From: CAYNTC01 sp964432925
GTDB taxonomy: Bacteria; Planctomycetota; Phycisphaerae; Sedimentisphaerales; Anaerobacaceae
DNA length: 6,535 nt
Reading direction: 5' to 3'
Assembly: GCA_964432925.1 (NCBI GenBank)
Contig: CAYSPM010000147.1
Location: 1 to 6,535 of the forward strand
Of the stretch, positions 1 through 6,400 are shown in pieces (the first letter of the stretch is position 1; each line of letters begins with the position of its first letter). Both the position numbers and the translations under genes were made by a program. The notes below the pieces were generated by a model. It was not told the DNA's origin. It saw only the letters and a list, made by a program, of their open reading frames with translations, and ran no database searches.

Positions 1-26
1 CATCGCGAGCATCACATCTTTTTGCA

Positions 27-55
27 TTGACATAGCTAATTGACGCTGATATAAT
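27..55 (+). promoter_or_regulatory. Consensus sigma-70-type promoter of the cdaA operon
   Basis: The -35 box TTGACA (27-32) and the -10 box TATAAT (50-55) both match the housekeeping consensus exactly, and they are separated by the ideal 17 bases. Transcription should begin near position 62-63 and run into the lipoprotein, cdaA and ybbR. No other credible promoter was seen before cdaA or ybbR, so this is the likely single promoter of the operon. Such a perfect match implies strong basal transcription unless the leader or an operator moderates it. Confidence 0.8.
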
Positions 56-64
56 ACATTTTAC

Positions 65-153
65 TGAGGTGTTGTGTTGTGCCGCCCAACCTCACAGAAC
101 GGCTGGTTACCGACACAAAAGGCACTGTCTGACTTTTAGGGCCTTTTCGTCGG
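65..153 (+). promoter_or_regulatory. Structured 5' leader with a long stem-loop
   Basis: About 110 transcribed bases lie between the predicted start site and the first gene. The main structure is a stem-loop: CCGAC (110-114) pairs with GTCGG (149-153) and AAAAGGC (117-123) pairs with GCCTTTT (141-147). This gives 12 base pairs interrupted by a small internal loop, closed by a 17-base loop. A weaker stem pairs 65-70 with 89-94. CTTTT at 133-137 could compete with 143-147 for the AAAAG strand, so two conformations are possible. The ribosome-binding site (AAGGA, 164-168) lies just outside. No known riboswitch class was recognised. A regulatory role is inferred; the pairing is seen directly. Confidence 0.5.
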
Positions 154-174
154 ATTACAAAATAAGGAAAAGTG

Positions 175-441
175 ATGAAAAGACCAAAGAAAATGAGATT
201 CGCAAGATCGAGAAAGAGAATATCTGTATCTTCTATTTTTGTCCTTGTTATGGTTGTGTTTATGCTAGCTGTTTTACTCTGCGGCTGCACATCCTACGAA
301 CAGCCGGGTGAAACTGCCGCTGAAGGCCAGATAAGGCACAAACGTGTCTTACGCATAAACCAACAGGAGATGATGGAAGACATAAACAGGTTCTTTCTCC
401 TTGATAAACCCAGCAGCCTCACTGATAAAAGGATTCCCTGA
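175..441 (+). CDS. Small putative lipoprotein, first gene of the cdaA operon
   Basis: This encodes a peptide of about 88 residues of unknown function. The N terminus is strongly basic (Lys/Arg-rich, residues 2-15). A hydrophobic stretch follows (about 16-35), then a lipobox-like L-C-G-C, which would place the lipidated cysteine at residue 38. The remaining 50 or so residues are charged, and the C-terminal part (QEMMEDINRFFLLDKPSSL) looks amphipathic. ATG 175 is preferred because AAGGA at 164-168 is six bases upstream; the alternative GTG at 172 would be only three bases away. The gene ends 50 bases before cdaA and shares its promoter, so it may be a surface or inner-membrane partner of the c-di-AMP machinery. 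That is inferred from position only. No family was recognised. The basic N terminus is longer than usual for a signal peptide. Confidence 0.7.
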   Translation: MKRPKKMRFARSRKRISVSSIFVLVMVVFMLAVLLCGCTSYEQPGETAAEGQIRHKRVLRINQQEMMEDINRFFLLDKPSSLTDKRIP

Positions 442-491
442 CCCAGTGATACGAGCTGTTCACCTAATGGCACCAAGAAAGGATTTGACTG

Positions 492-1376
492 GTGGAAACG
501 CTCGTTGACTATCTCAACCGTGTAGCGAGCAACAATCCGTGGTGGGTAATCATCATAGAGCTGTTTCTTCTGGGCTTGGTAGTCTATTGGGTGGTGGATT
601 TCCTCGAAGGCACTCGTGGGGAGAGGTTGTTCCGCGGAGTAATCTTCATTCTTGTCGCCGGCGTTTTGATCTTGAATCTGGTTGGTGAAAGGCTCGGATT
701 TCTTCGACTCCAGTATCTCTACAAAGGTTTCTTGATTGCCGTATTGATCATTGCGGTGGCTGCTTTTCAACCGGAGATTCGAAGAGTCCTCATACAAATA
801 GGTCAACCCCGTCTTTTGTCGGGTTCCTCTCAATTGCTTTCCCGAACCAGAGAAGAGATAATCACCGCGGTTACAGAGCTTTCTGCGTCGCGAACAGGAG
901 CTATTATCGTCATAGAAAGACAGGTCGCGTTGGGCGAGTTCATAGAGACCGGAGTTCGAATTGATGCCAAGGTCACTGCTGAATTGCTCAAAACCATTTT
1001 CTACCCAGGCACGTCCCTTCACGACATGGCGGTTATAATCCGTGGTGATCGTATTGTTGCCGCCCGAGTTCAGTTGCCGCTGGCTGAGGCTGGTGTTTTA
1101 AAGCGAGACAAGGACCGCCCCGCCACTTTTATTACAGGCGACAGCTCAGGCCTGGGCTCACGCCATCGAGCAGCGATGGGTATAAGCTCCGGATCAGACG
1201 CCACCTGTGTTGTAGTTAGTGAAGAGACCGGTTCTATTTCCATCGCTCAATCAGGCAAACTGACGGTCAACGTTACGGAATCTCAGCTTCGCTCTCATCT
1301 TATCAGTATACTTTCAGAGGGCATAGTTCCACCTTTTTCAGGAGTTCTCGACTGGCTGCGAAAACGCCATGCGTAA
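492..1376 (+). CDS. cdaA: Membrane diadenylate cyclase CdaA (DAC domain)
   Basis: This protein condenses two ATP into cyclic di-AMP, the second messenger that controls potassium, osmotic and cell-wall homeostasis in many bacteria. It has 294 residues, slightly longer than typical CdaA. Three membrane helices (about 17-36, 48-65, 76-92) precede the family hallmark FQPEIRRVL (92-100) and a DAC domain (about 115-275). The catalytic motif normally written DGA reads D178-M179-A180. The second motif is intact as LGSRHRAA (221-228). The D178-to-R224 distance is 46 residues, against 32 in Listeria CdaA (from its published motif numbering), so about 14 residues are inserted at roughly 200-219. VVSEETGSISIA (241-252) is the usual strand after RHR. 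The start is GTG 492, with AAAGGA (478-483) eight bases upstream. Downstream ybbR supports the assignment. Whether the variant motif is fully active cannot be told from sequence. Confidence 0.93.
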   Translation: METLVDYLNRVASNNPWWVIIIELFLLGLVVYWVVDFLEGTRGERLFRGVIFILVAGVLILNLVGERLGFLRLQYLYKGFLIAVLIIAVAAFQPEIRRVLIQIGQPRLLSGSSQLLSRTREEIITAVTELSASRTGAIIVIERQVALGEFIETGVRIDAKVTAELLKTIFYPGTSLHDMAVIIRGDRIVAARVQLPLAEAGVLKRDKDRPATFITGDSSGLGSRHRAAMGISSGSDATCVVVSEETGSISIAQSGKLTVNVTESQLRSHLISILSEGIVPPFSGVLDWLRKRHA

Positions 1377-1515
1377 ATACACAAAATCAGCGGTGTTATT
1401 GATCGTTTATCTGTACTCGGTTTAGGGCGTCGTTTTCTGGATAGCCGTGGACACCGACTTAGACTTGAACCGCCCAATGCCGAATTCGGATAGGTATCTA
1501 TGGCAAAAAAGTTAA
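1369..1515 (+). pseudogene. Micro-ORF for a one-helix membrane protein, split by an in-frame TAG
   Basis: ATG 1369 overlaps the cdaA stop codon (ATGCGTAA). The frame reads MRKYTKSAVLLIVYLYSV, then TAG at 1423-1425, then continues in the same frame as GVVFWIAVDTDLDLNRPM and on to TAA 1513-1515, overlapping the ybbR start by 16 bases. Ignoring the TAG, the product is 48 residues: a basic N terminus, one continuous hydrophobic helix spanning the stop, then a polar tail. The double overlap and the helix continuity suggest a former or conditional small gene that was translationally coupled to both neighbours. A single substitution such as TGG to TAG would explain it. No good Shine-Dalgarno site precedes the ATG. 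Alternatives are a chance open frame filling a 123-base gap, a sequencing error, or stop readthrough. Confidence 0.4.
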
Positions 1516-2513
1516 AATACGGCAAAATCACAATAGTCTTGTTTTTAACAGTCCTTATCTGGGTCTGGGCGGACCTTGCACAAGACGCCAAACTACCCAT
1601 CGCAAATATCAAAATAAATATCTCGAAGTCTACAGACCCAAGCCTCTGGGCCAGCTTCAACGGCAGACCAACAGCCTCTGTAGACACAGTCATGCTTAAA
1701 GGTCCCGCCTCGGTAATTGCCAATGTAGACCGAATGCGCAGCAAAGGCTCGTTGGATCTTTCCGCTTTTCTCGATCCGGAACAGGAAGGAATGACCGAAC
1801 CCGGTGATCATCCTCTAAATGTGCTGAATTTCCTCAGGCATAGTAAGCGCATCGTGGACCTTGGACTGACTGTCGAATCCTGCGAGCCCAAAAACCTTGT
1901 TGTTCAGGTAATCAAGCTAATTGAAAAACCGCTCACTGTCGAGTGTGTGGATGAAAGTGGCGTTCCGCTCAAGGCTGAGAGCATCGAGCCGTCCAAGGTT
2001 AATGCATTTGTCCCCCCTAACCATACACTCACCGCGAAGATACGGTTAACTCCTGGTGACATTGATAGAGCACGCGCATCTCCGATTGGAAAAAAGCCTT
2101 ATGTCGAACTGGGGCCGGGCGAAATCAGAGAAATCCTTACAGCAGTGAAAATCAAGATGCCACCGGCTGAAAATGTGCTCAGGCAATACACTATAACTAC
2201 CGCAACACTTGGGTTTTGCTTAAGTGAAAACCTCCAGGGAAAATACGATGTTGAACTACGTAATCCCGCCGATATGGCAACGGTGCTTATTAAGGCTACC
2301 CCAGCCGCTAAACAGGCCTATGAGCGGCGACCTTTCCAGATGATACTGTATGTTCTCGATGATGACAGAAAAACCGCTGATGAACAAAGGAGGGCGGTTA
2401 TCTATAATTTTCCGGAAGATGCTGTCCGAAGAGACGAGATACTGTTGGATCAGCAGCCAGCCCAGGCTCGATTTCGATTGATACCTATCTCAGCAGAGAC
2501 TGCGGCGGACTGA
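1500..2513 (+). CDS. YbbR/CdaR-like membrane-anchored regulator of CdaA
   Basis: The protein has 337 residues, with a short basic N terminus, one membrane helix (about 9-25, ending WVWAD) and a long extracytoplasmic beta-rich region. It can be divided loosely into three YbbR-like repeats (about 32-140, 141-225, 226-331). The first carries the typical V-L-K-G-P-x-S-V-I pattern (65-73). The second begins with a positively charged junction and the ECVDESGVPL strand-turn-strand (148-157). In Firmicutes CdaR binds CdaA through the membrane and modulates c-di-AMP synthesis; the same role is inferred here from the operon position. ATG 1500 is the only plausible start, because an in-frame TAG lies nine bases upstream (1491-1493). 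AGG at 1492-1494 is a weak ribosome-binding site. The gene ends 17 bases from the convergent cstA stop, and no clear terminator was seen in that gap. Confidence 0.75.
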   Translation: MAKKLKYGKITIVLFLTVLIWVWADLAQDAKLPIANIKINISKSTDPSLWASFNGRPTASVDTVMLKGPASVIANVDRMRSKGSLDLSAFLDPEQEGMTEPGDHPLNVLNFLRHSKRIVDLGLTVESCEPKNLVVQVIKLIEKPLTVECVDESGVPLKAESIEPSKVNAFVPPNHTLTAKIRLTPGDIDRARASPIGKKPYVELGPGEIREILTAVKIKMPPAENVLRQYTITTATLGFCLSENLQGKYDVELRNPADMATVLIKATPAAKQAYERRPFQMILYVLDDDRKTADEQRRAVIYNFPEDAVRRDEILLDQQPAQARFRLIPISAETAAD

Positions 2514-2530
2514 ATAAGGCCAAGACCTAA

Positions 2531-4267
2531 CTATTCTGTACGCTTCGATGTCACGAAAGCGATAAATGCTTCAACCGTCATCCACAAGGCTAATATAAAT
2601 ATGCCCGCTCCGATCCCGACAAGCAACCAATTCTTGTCCCTGAAGAAAATAATTTCGTTTTTAACCATAGCCCAGTTTGTAACCACCAGCATTATCAAGC
2701 ATGGAATAGCCGTAACCAAAAACTTCGATCCTCCCTTATACTTCAGATACATCGTCACCACCAACAGCGCCAAAGCTGCCAGTAGTTGATTCGACGATCC
2801 AAACAAAGGCCAGAGTTTCATCGCTCCTTTGCCGTCTGCCCCTGTGGCAAAAGCTAATCCCGCTGCGGTAAGTACAGCAAAAGTCGTTGCCGTCCATCTG
2901 TTGGTAAGAGATGGTATTCGCAGGTCAGCCGCCAGTTCGCTAACGACGTATCGCTGAATACGCACTGATGTATCCAGTGTCGTGCCGGCAAACGAGGCAA
3001 TAAATACGCCCATCAAAGTCATACCGATTTCTTTCGGCAGCCCTATCGAACTCATCATATTGGCTGCGCCTACAACAACAGGAGCTATTTTATCCGCCAG
3101 TCCTTTCGCTCCCATCCAAGAGCTGTACTGATGCTGCCAGGCTGCTGCGCCTTTAAGTACCGTGCCGTCACCCAGCTTCAGGGCCATTCCGATACCGGCC
3201 CCGACGCAGATGATAACCAGCACCGCCAGAAAGCTCTCGAGTACCATCGAACCGTAGCCGATAAATTGACAATCCGGTTCTTTCGAGATTTGTTTCGGGC
3301 TTGTGCCGGAGGCTACAAGCGAATGAAAGCCGCTGATGGCGCCACATGCGATAATAACAAACATAAAGGGCCAAATCGGCGGAGTGTTCGCCGGAAGCAT
3401 GTTGTTGAAAGCAGGTGCCACCATAGGCAGATCACCCGCCAACGAAGCTGCTACCGTACCAGATGCTAACAATGCCATAGCAATAAAGAGCTGCCAGGCA
3501 TTGATATAGTCTCTTGGCTGTAGAAGTGTTGTTACCGGCAGCGTCGATGCAACCCAGGTGTAAGCCAACAGTATGATAACCCATAAACCCGTTGCAGGAA
3601 TTGCATAGCTGGCAGGCATCAAAAACAATCCAGGCCTGAGAAGTTCAATATACGCGCCCAGCCAAATAGTAAGGTACATTGCGACAATAGCAGCGATAGT
3701 GGCTGTGGAAACCTTTGACCTTTTTTTGTAGACCGCCCAGCCCAGCATTATCGCAATCGGAATTTGCACCCAGACCGGAAGAACCGATGCCGGATACAGC
3801 GTGAATACCGCTGCAATTACGACACCAAATATTGCGATGACAATCAGCAGACTCAAGAACACAACCGCAAAGAAGATGAAGCGCACACGCCTGTTAATGT
3901 ATCTCGCGGCCACTTCCGATATGCTCTTTCCTTCATTGCGCATCGAGACCACGAGTGCGCCAAAGTCATGCACCGCGCCCATGAAAATTGAGCCCAGAAA
4001 TACCCAGAGGATAGCTGGCAGCCAGCCCCAGATAATCCCTATCGCCGGCCCGACTATCGGCCCAGTGCCGGCAATTGAGGTAAAATGATGTCCAAAAATT
4101 ATGCCCTTGCGAGCCGGTACGTAATCTATGCCATCCTTTAGCTCAACAGATGGTACATGAGCATTTCTGTCAAGTTTAAATATTCTTCTGGCAAGAAATC
4201 GCCCGTAAGTATGATAGGCTATTACGTATCCACAGCCACAAATCAGCATCAGCAATAATGTGTCCAT
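2531..4267 (-). CDS. cstA: CstA-family transporter (carbon starvation protein A)
   Basis: This is a polytopic membrane transporter of 578 residues. It is shorter than E. coli CstA (about 700) and close to the Bacillus-type length. Family motifs are clear: GHHFTSIAGTGPIVGPAIG (59-77), HDFGA (100-104), GFHSLVASGTSPKQ (313-326), FAGTTLDTSVRIQRY (426-440) and LWPLFGSSNQLLAAL (485-499). The N-terminal CstA core is followed by a C-terminal multi-helix segment. Characterised relatives carry peptides (CstA) or pyruvate (BtsT/YjiY); the substrate here cannot be set from sequence. ATG 4265-4267 begins a proper first helix, with only a weak GGGA ribosome-binding site eight to nine bases upstream. The gene follows der by 94 bases on the same strand and may be partly cotranscribed with it. 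A TATAAG (4317 to 4312) could be its own -10, but no good -35 was seen. The stop is TAG. Confidence 0.95.
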   Translation of the reverse strand: MDTLLLMLICGCGYVIAYHTYGRFLARRIFKLDRNAHVPSVELKDGIDYVPARKGIIFGHHFTSIAGTGPIVGPAIGIIWGWLPAILWVFLGSIFMGAVHDFGALVVSMRNEGKSISEVAARYINRRVRFIFFAVVFLSLLIVIAIFGVVIAAVFTLYPASVLPVWVQIPIAIMLGWAVYKKRSKVSTATIAAIVAMYLTIWLGAYIELLRPGLFLMPASYAIPATGLWVIILLAYTWVASTLPVTTLLQPRDYINAWQLFIAMALLASGTVAASLAGDLPMVAPAFNNMLPANTPPIWPFMFVIIACGAISGFHSLVASGTSPKQISKEPDCQFIGYGSMVLESFLAVLVIICVGAGIGMALKLGDGTVLKGAAAWQHQYSSWMGAKGLADKIAPVVVGAANMMSSIGLPKEIGMTLMGVFIASFAGTTLDTSVRIQRYVVSELAADLRIPSLTNRWTATTFAVLTAAGLAFATGADGKGAMKLWPLFGSSNQLLAALALLVVTMYLKYKGGSKFLVTAIPCLIMLVVTNWAMVKNEIIFFRDKNWLLVGIGAGIFILALWMTVEAFIAFVTSKRTE

Positions 4268-4361
4268 CGTTTAAGTCCCGTACTGTCAATGGTGCATTGT
4301 GTTGTGATTCTCTTATACGTTTGGCTTTAGTACAACAGAATTATCTGCCACGTGCGTTATG

Positions 4362-5678
4362 TTATTTTCTATGTGAGCGGGCCAACAGCCTTATTGGCAC
4401 TTCAGCTATTGGCAACATAGATTGTAATCGCCCCACGATGAATCTGCGGTAGTTCTCGTCGAACAACTTCGGGTTGTTTACAAACATAAGTATCGTAATC
4501 GGATTTACTGCAATCTGCGTGGTGTAGTAAATCTTCGGCCATATTGCACCACGTCTTCTTGCCCCTGTGTGCTCAGCTTGTATAGCCTCGAAGGCCTTAT
4601 TCAGTTTTCCAGTCGGTATTTGTGTTGTCGTTTGCTTAAAGAGCTCGGTTGCAAGGTCCAAAACGCTTCGAACATTCTTGGCTTTTGTCGCAGTGGTAAA
4701 GGCTATTGGAGCATACATCAATCCCGGCAACTGACTCGTTAAATACTGCTCATAGTCACCGGTAACTGCCACATCCTTGGCCAGGTCCCATTTGTTTATT
4801 ACTATTATGCAACTTTTATGTTCCTGGGCAATAAATGCCGCTATTTTTTTGTCAACTCTGGAGACCGGCTCAGTAGCATCGATCAGAAAAAGAACCACAT
4901 CTGCTCGCTGAATCGATCGTGTTGCGCGAACGTAGCCGTAGAACTCGATGCTGTCGGCCATTTTACTTTTTTTTCTGATCCCTGCGGTGTCAATAACAAC
5001 GATCGTCTTTCCGTCCTTTTCAAACCGCACATCCACGGCGTCTCTGGTCGTCCCGGGCGTCTCGCTGACGATGACCCTTTCCGAGCCGACCATGGCATTT
5101 ACAAGAGTGCTCTTGCCCACGTTTCGCTTGCCAACTACTGCCAGCTTCATCACTGGCTCAGCAGGCTTGCCCATTTGAATATGCGATAGGCGCTCGAAGA
5201 CTCTATCAAGCAGAACGTTCTTATTAATATTATTCTTCGCGGAAATACAGAGGAACTCGCCTAATCCTAATTGTGAGAATTCAGCCGCCCCAGTAAATTG
5301 TTTAGAACTGTCAGCCTTATTTGCAACGCCGATTACATCGAGGTTATGTTTGTGCAACAGCCTCGCTATCTGGCCATCGAGCGGCACTAATCCATCCCGG
5401 ATATCGACCATGAACACGATGAGATTTGCCGATTCAATTGCTTGAAGTATCTGTTGTTCGATATGGCTCTCGAGCTGGTCCGAGTCGACTATTCCGTACC
5501 CTCCGGTATCGACAAGCTCGAAATATCGGTCATCTCTTTCAAGGATTGTGCTTACACGGTCTCTTGTGACACCAGCGGTCGGCTCAACGATGCTTATCAT
5601 CTCACCCGCAAGTGCATTTAAGAGACTGCTCTTGCCCACATTCGGCCGACCAATTATCGCAACTACTGGCAGCGCCAT
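4362..5678 (-). CDS. der: Ribosome-assembly GTPase Der (EngA)
   Basis: This is an essential tandem-GTPase that acts on 50S ribosomal subunit maturation in the cytoplasm. From the preferred start it has 438 residues, the normal length. G domain 1 shows GRPNVGKSS (10-18), DTGG (57-60), NKAD (120-123) and SAK (146-148). G domain 2 shows GKRNVGKST (183-191), PGTTRD (208-213), DTAG (230-233) and NKWD (295-298). A KH-like domain closes the protein (about 355-438, with PKIYY and the YRRFI helix). The start at 5676-5678 (MALPVVAIIG) is chosen because GGAA lies seven bases upstream and the G1 loop sits at the usual distance. An upstream in-frame GTG at 5738 would force translation through a strong hairpin and add 20 unrelated residues. 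All nucleotide-binding motifs are intact. Confidence 0.97.
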   Translation of the reverse strand: MALPVVAIIGRPNVGKSSLLNALAGEMISIVEPTAGVTRDRVSTILERDDRYFELVDTGGYGIVDSDQLESHIEQQILQAIESANLIVFMVDIRDGLVPLDGQIARLLHKHNLDVIGVANKADSSKQFTGAAEFSQLGLGEFLCISAKNNINKNVLLDRVFERLSHIQMGKPAEPVMKLAVVGKRNVGKSTLVNAMVGSERVIVSETPGTTRDAVDVRFEKDGKTIVVIDTAGIRKKSKMADSIEFYGYVRATRSIQRADVVLFLIDATEPVSRVDKKIAAFIAQEHKSCIIVINKWDLAKDVAVTGDYEQYLTSQLPGLMYAPIAFTTATKAKNVRSVLDLATELFKQTTTQIPTGKLNKAFEAIQAEHTGARRRGAIWPKIYYTTQIAVNPITILMFVNNPKLFDENYRRFIVGRLQSMLPIAEVPIRLLARSHRK

Positions 5679-5702
5679 AGCTTTTCCAACCCAAGCAGCA
5701 CT

Positions 5703-5730
5703 TTTAGCCCCCAAATTTATTTGGGGGTTT
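5703..5730 (+). repeat. REP-like palindrome in the der leader (copy A)
   Basis: TTAG is followed by a perfect 8-bp stem, CCCCCAAA (5708-5715) pairing with TTTGGGGG (5720-5727), with a 4-base loop and then TTT. The layout (TTAG, C-run stem, G-run, TT) matches the two repeats that flank the transposase about 200 and 700 bases away, although the stem's inner part differs. It lies about 30 bases upstream of the der start and would be in the der mRNA. It is not a convincing terminator on either strand, because the following T-run is short (+) or absent (-). Membership in the same REP family is inferred. Confidence 0.5.
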
Positions 5731-5744
5731 CGTCCCACAACACG

Positions 5745-5774
5745 ATATGCGACATACGCAATACGATATACGAA
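5745..5774 (+). repeat. Short ATACG heptamer repeat near the der transcription start
   Basis: ATACG occurs at 5754, 5761 and 5768, exactly seven bases apart (units ATACGCA, ATACGAT, ATACGAA), with a related ATATGCG at 5745. The tract covers the first transcribed bases predicted for der. It is probably simple-sequence drift; an operator role is only speculative. Confidence 0.45.
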
Positions 5775-5780
5775 GATCGA

Positions 5781-5809
5781 ATTATATCACCGTCCCCGAA
5801 CGATTTGAA
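5781..5809 (-). promoter_or_regulatory. Probable der promoter
   Basis: On the - strand a perfect TATAAT (5786 down to 5781) is preceded, 17 bases upstream, by TTCAAA (5809 down to 5804), which matches four of six bases of the -35 consensus. Transcription would start near 5775-5777, leaving a leader of about 97 bases that contains the REP-like hairpin. It is the best promoter candidate between der and the transposase. Confidence 0.55.
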
Positions 5810-5902
5810 GTGCCGAAACCGAAGGTCTCGTTTAGCCGCCGCCACGGCGACGCAATACCCTATCCTTCTTATGAAGCAGATTTCGAAGAGAATATCATCA
5901 AA

Positions 5903-5930
5903 ATAACCCCCTGCACCGCAGGGGGCTAAC
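5903..5930 (-). repeat. REP palindrome downstream of the transposase (copy B); possible terminator
   Basis: Read on the - strand this is GTTAG, then the stem CCCCCTGC pairing with GCAGGGGG around a GGT loop, then TTAT. It begins four bases after the transposase stop codon. It is the inverted counterpart of the copy at 6401-6428, identical at 22 of 28 positions. The stem is followed on the - strand by TTATTTTG, so it could also end transposase transcription. A GTTAG-type guide tetranucleotide before a palindrome is the layout known for REPs mobilised by RAYT proteins. Confidence 0.65.
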
Positions 5931-5934
5931 ATTT

Positions 5935-6384
5935 TTATTCTTCGTGTCGCTGAACGTATTTGATTTTCATTTCTAATTCATGCTGATGATAACAATATCT
6001 TTTATCAAAACCTTTTGTCCATACTTTGTTTCCGAATCCATATTTTCTTAATACTCCTGTCGCTGCCTTTTTGAATCGTCCTACGGAATACCCGCATCTC
6101 TTGCCTATACTTTCAACAACAATATGTACATGATTACTGCATACTACTATCGCATACACTTTATGACCGATTTCCTCCGCTTCTTTGAGAATTGCGTTTT
6201 TGACCGTTTTGCGAAGACTTTTAGGAATCTTTATTTTATCGTGCTTGAGTAATTCTTTGTTGGATTTTTCTAATTCAGCATTTGCTTCTAAGATAGTTCC
6301 ATTTTTAACATAACCTTTTTTATTCCCTTGTAACCATGTCCCGTAAGTAGTCCAGGTCGCCATAAAACCGATCATTCTCGCCAT
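5935..6384 (-). CDS. REP-associated tyrosine transposase-like protein (Y1/HUH, RAYT)
   Basis: This encodes a single-strand DNA transposase-like protein of the Y1_Tnp (IS200/IS605, RAYT) superfamily, about 149 residues from the chosen start. The HUH metal-binding pair is visible as H85-V-H87 in CSNHVHIVVE. An N-terminal TWTTYGTWLQG block (11-21) precedes it. The C-terminal FKKAATGVLRKYGF and VWTKGFDKRY segments fit the helix that bears the catalytic tyrosine; Y130, Y132 and Y143 are candidates. The start is uncertain. ATG 6384 is preferred, and ATGs at 6375 and 6363 are possible. None has a clear ribosome-binding site. The longest frame, from 6441, would begin inside the repeats and is unlikely. 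No accessory TnpB or cargo gene is present. The flanking inverted palindromes make a domesticated REP-processing RAYT more likely than an autonomous IS200 element. Confidence 0.8.
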   Translation of the reverse strand: MARMIGFMATWTTYGTWLQGNKKGYVKNGTILEANAELEKSNKELLKHDKIKIPKSLRKTVKNAILKEAEEIGHKVYAIVVCSNHVHIVVESIGKRCGYSVGRFKKAATGVLRKYGFGNKVWTKGFDKRYCYHQHELEMKIKYVQRHEE

Positions 6385-6400
6385 ATCAATAAATATATCT

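Larger units (their letters stand above)
5679..5934. other. Intergenic region between der and the transposase
   Basis: No gene is supported here. The region holds the REP-like hairpin (5703-5730), a short heptamer repeat (5745-5774), a likely der promoter (5781-5809, - strand), a GC-rich hairpin, CGCCG (5837-5841) pairing with CGGCG (5845-5849), and the transposase-side palindrome (5903-5930). A 60-codon open frame on the + strand (5747-5929) has no ribosome-binding site and ends in the palindrome. CCGAA recurs three times within 5796-5823. Confidence 0.6.

Noticed and set aside
3..15. TCGCGAGCATCAC near the window start, matching 12 of 13 bases at 6504-6516
   Set aside because: A single 13-base near match in direct orientation at the two window edges is likely chance, and nothing else supports an element spanning the window.
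65..171. A c-di-AMP (ydaO-type) riboswitch in the leader
   Set aside because: The conserved sequence blocks of that class were not seen; only a generic stem-loop is supported.
294..1022. A 242-codon open frame on the - strand opposite cdaA
   Set aside because: It is antisense to a clearly recognised DAC protein, has low-complexity Ser/Arg-rich composition and no recognisable domain.
1423..1425. TAG recoded as an amino acid genome-wide
   Set aside because: cstA ends in TAG right after a normal C terminus, and reading on would run into antisense ybbR.
4287..4299. Small hairpin (CATTG pairing with CAATG) between der and cstA
   Set aside because: It has only five mostly A-T pairs with no T-run, too weak to call a terminator or regulator.
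5708..5730. Rho-independent terminator at the 8-bp palindrome
   Set aside because: On the + strand no gene precedes it and only TTT follows; on the - strand GCTAAAAG follows, and it would end the der transcript before der.
5679..5738. Twenty-residue N-terminal extension of Der from GTG 5738
   Set aside because: It reads through a perfect 8-bp hairpin, lacks a ribosome-binding site and does not fit the family start; ATG 5678 has GGAA at good spacing.
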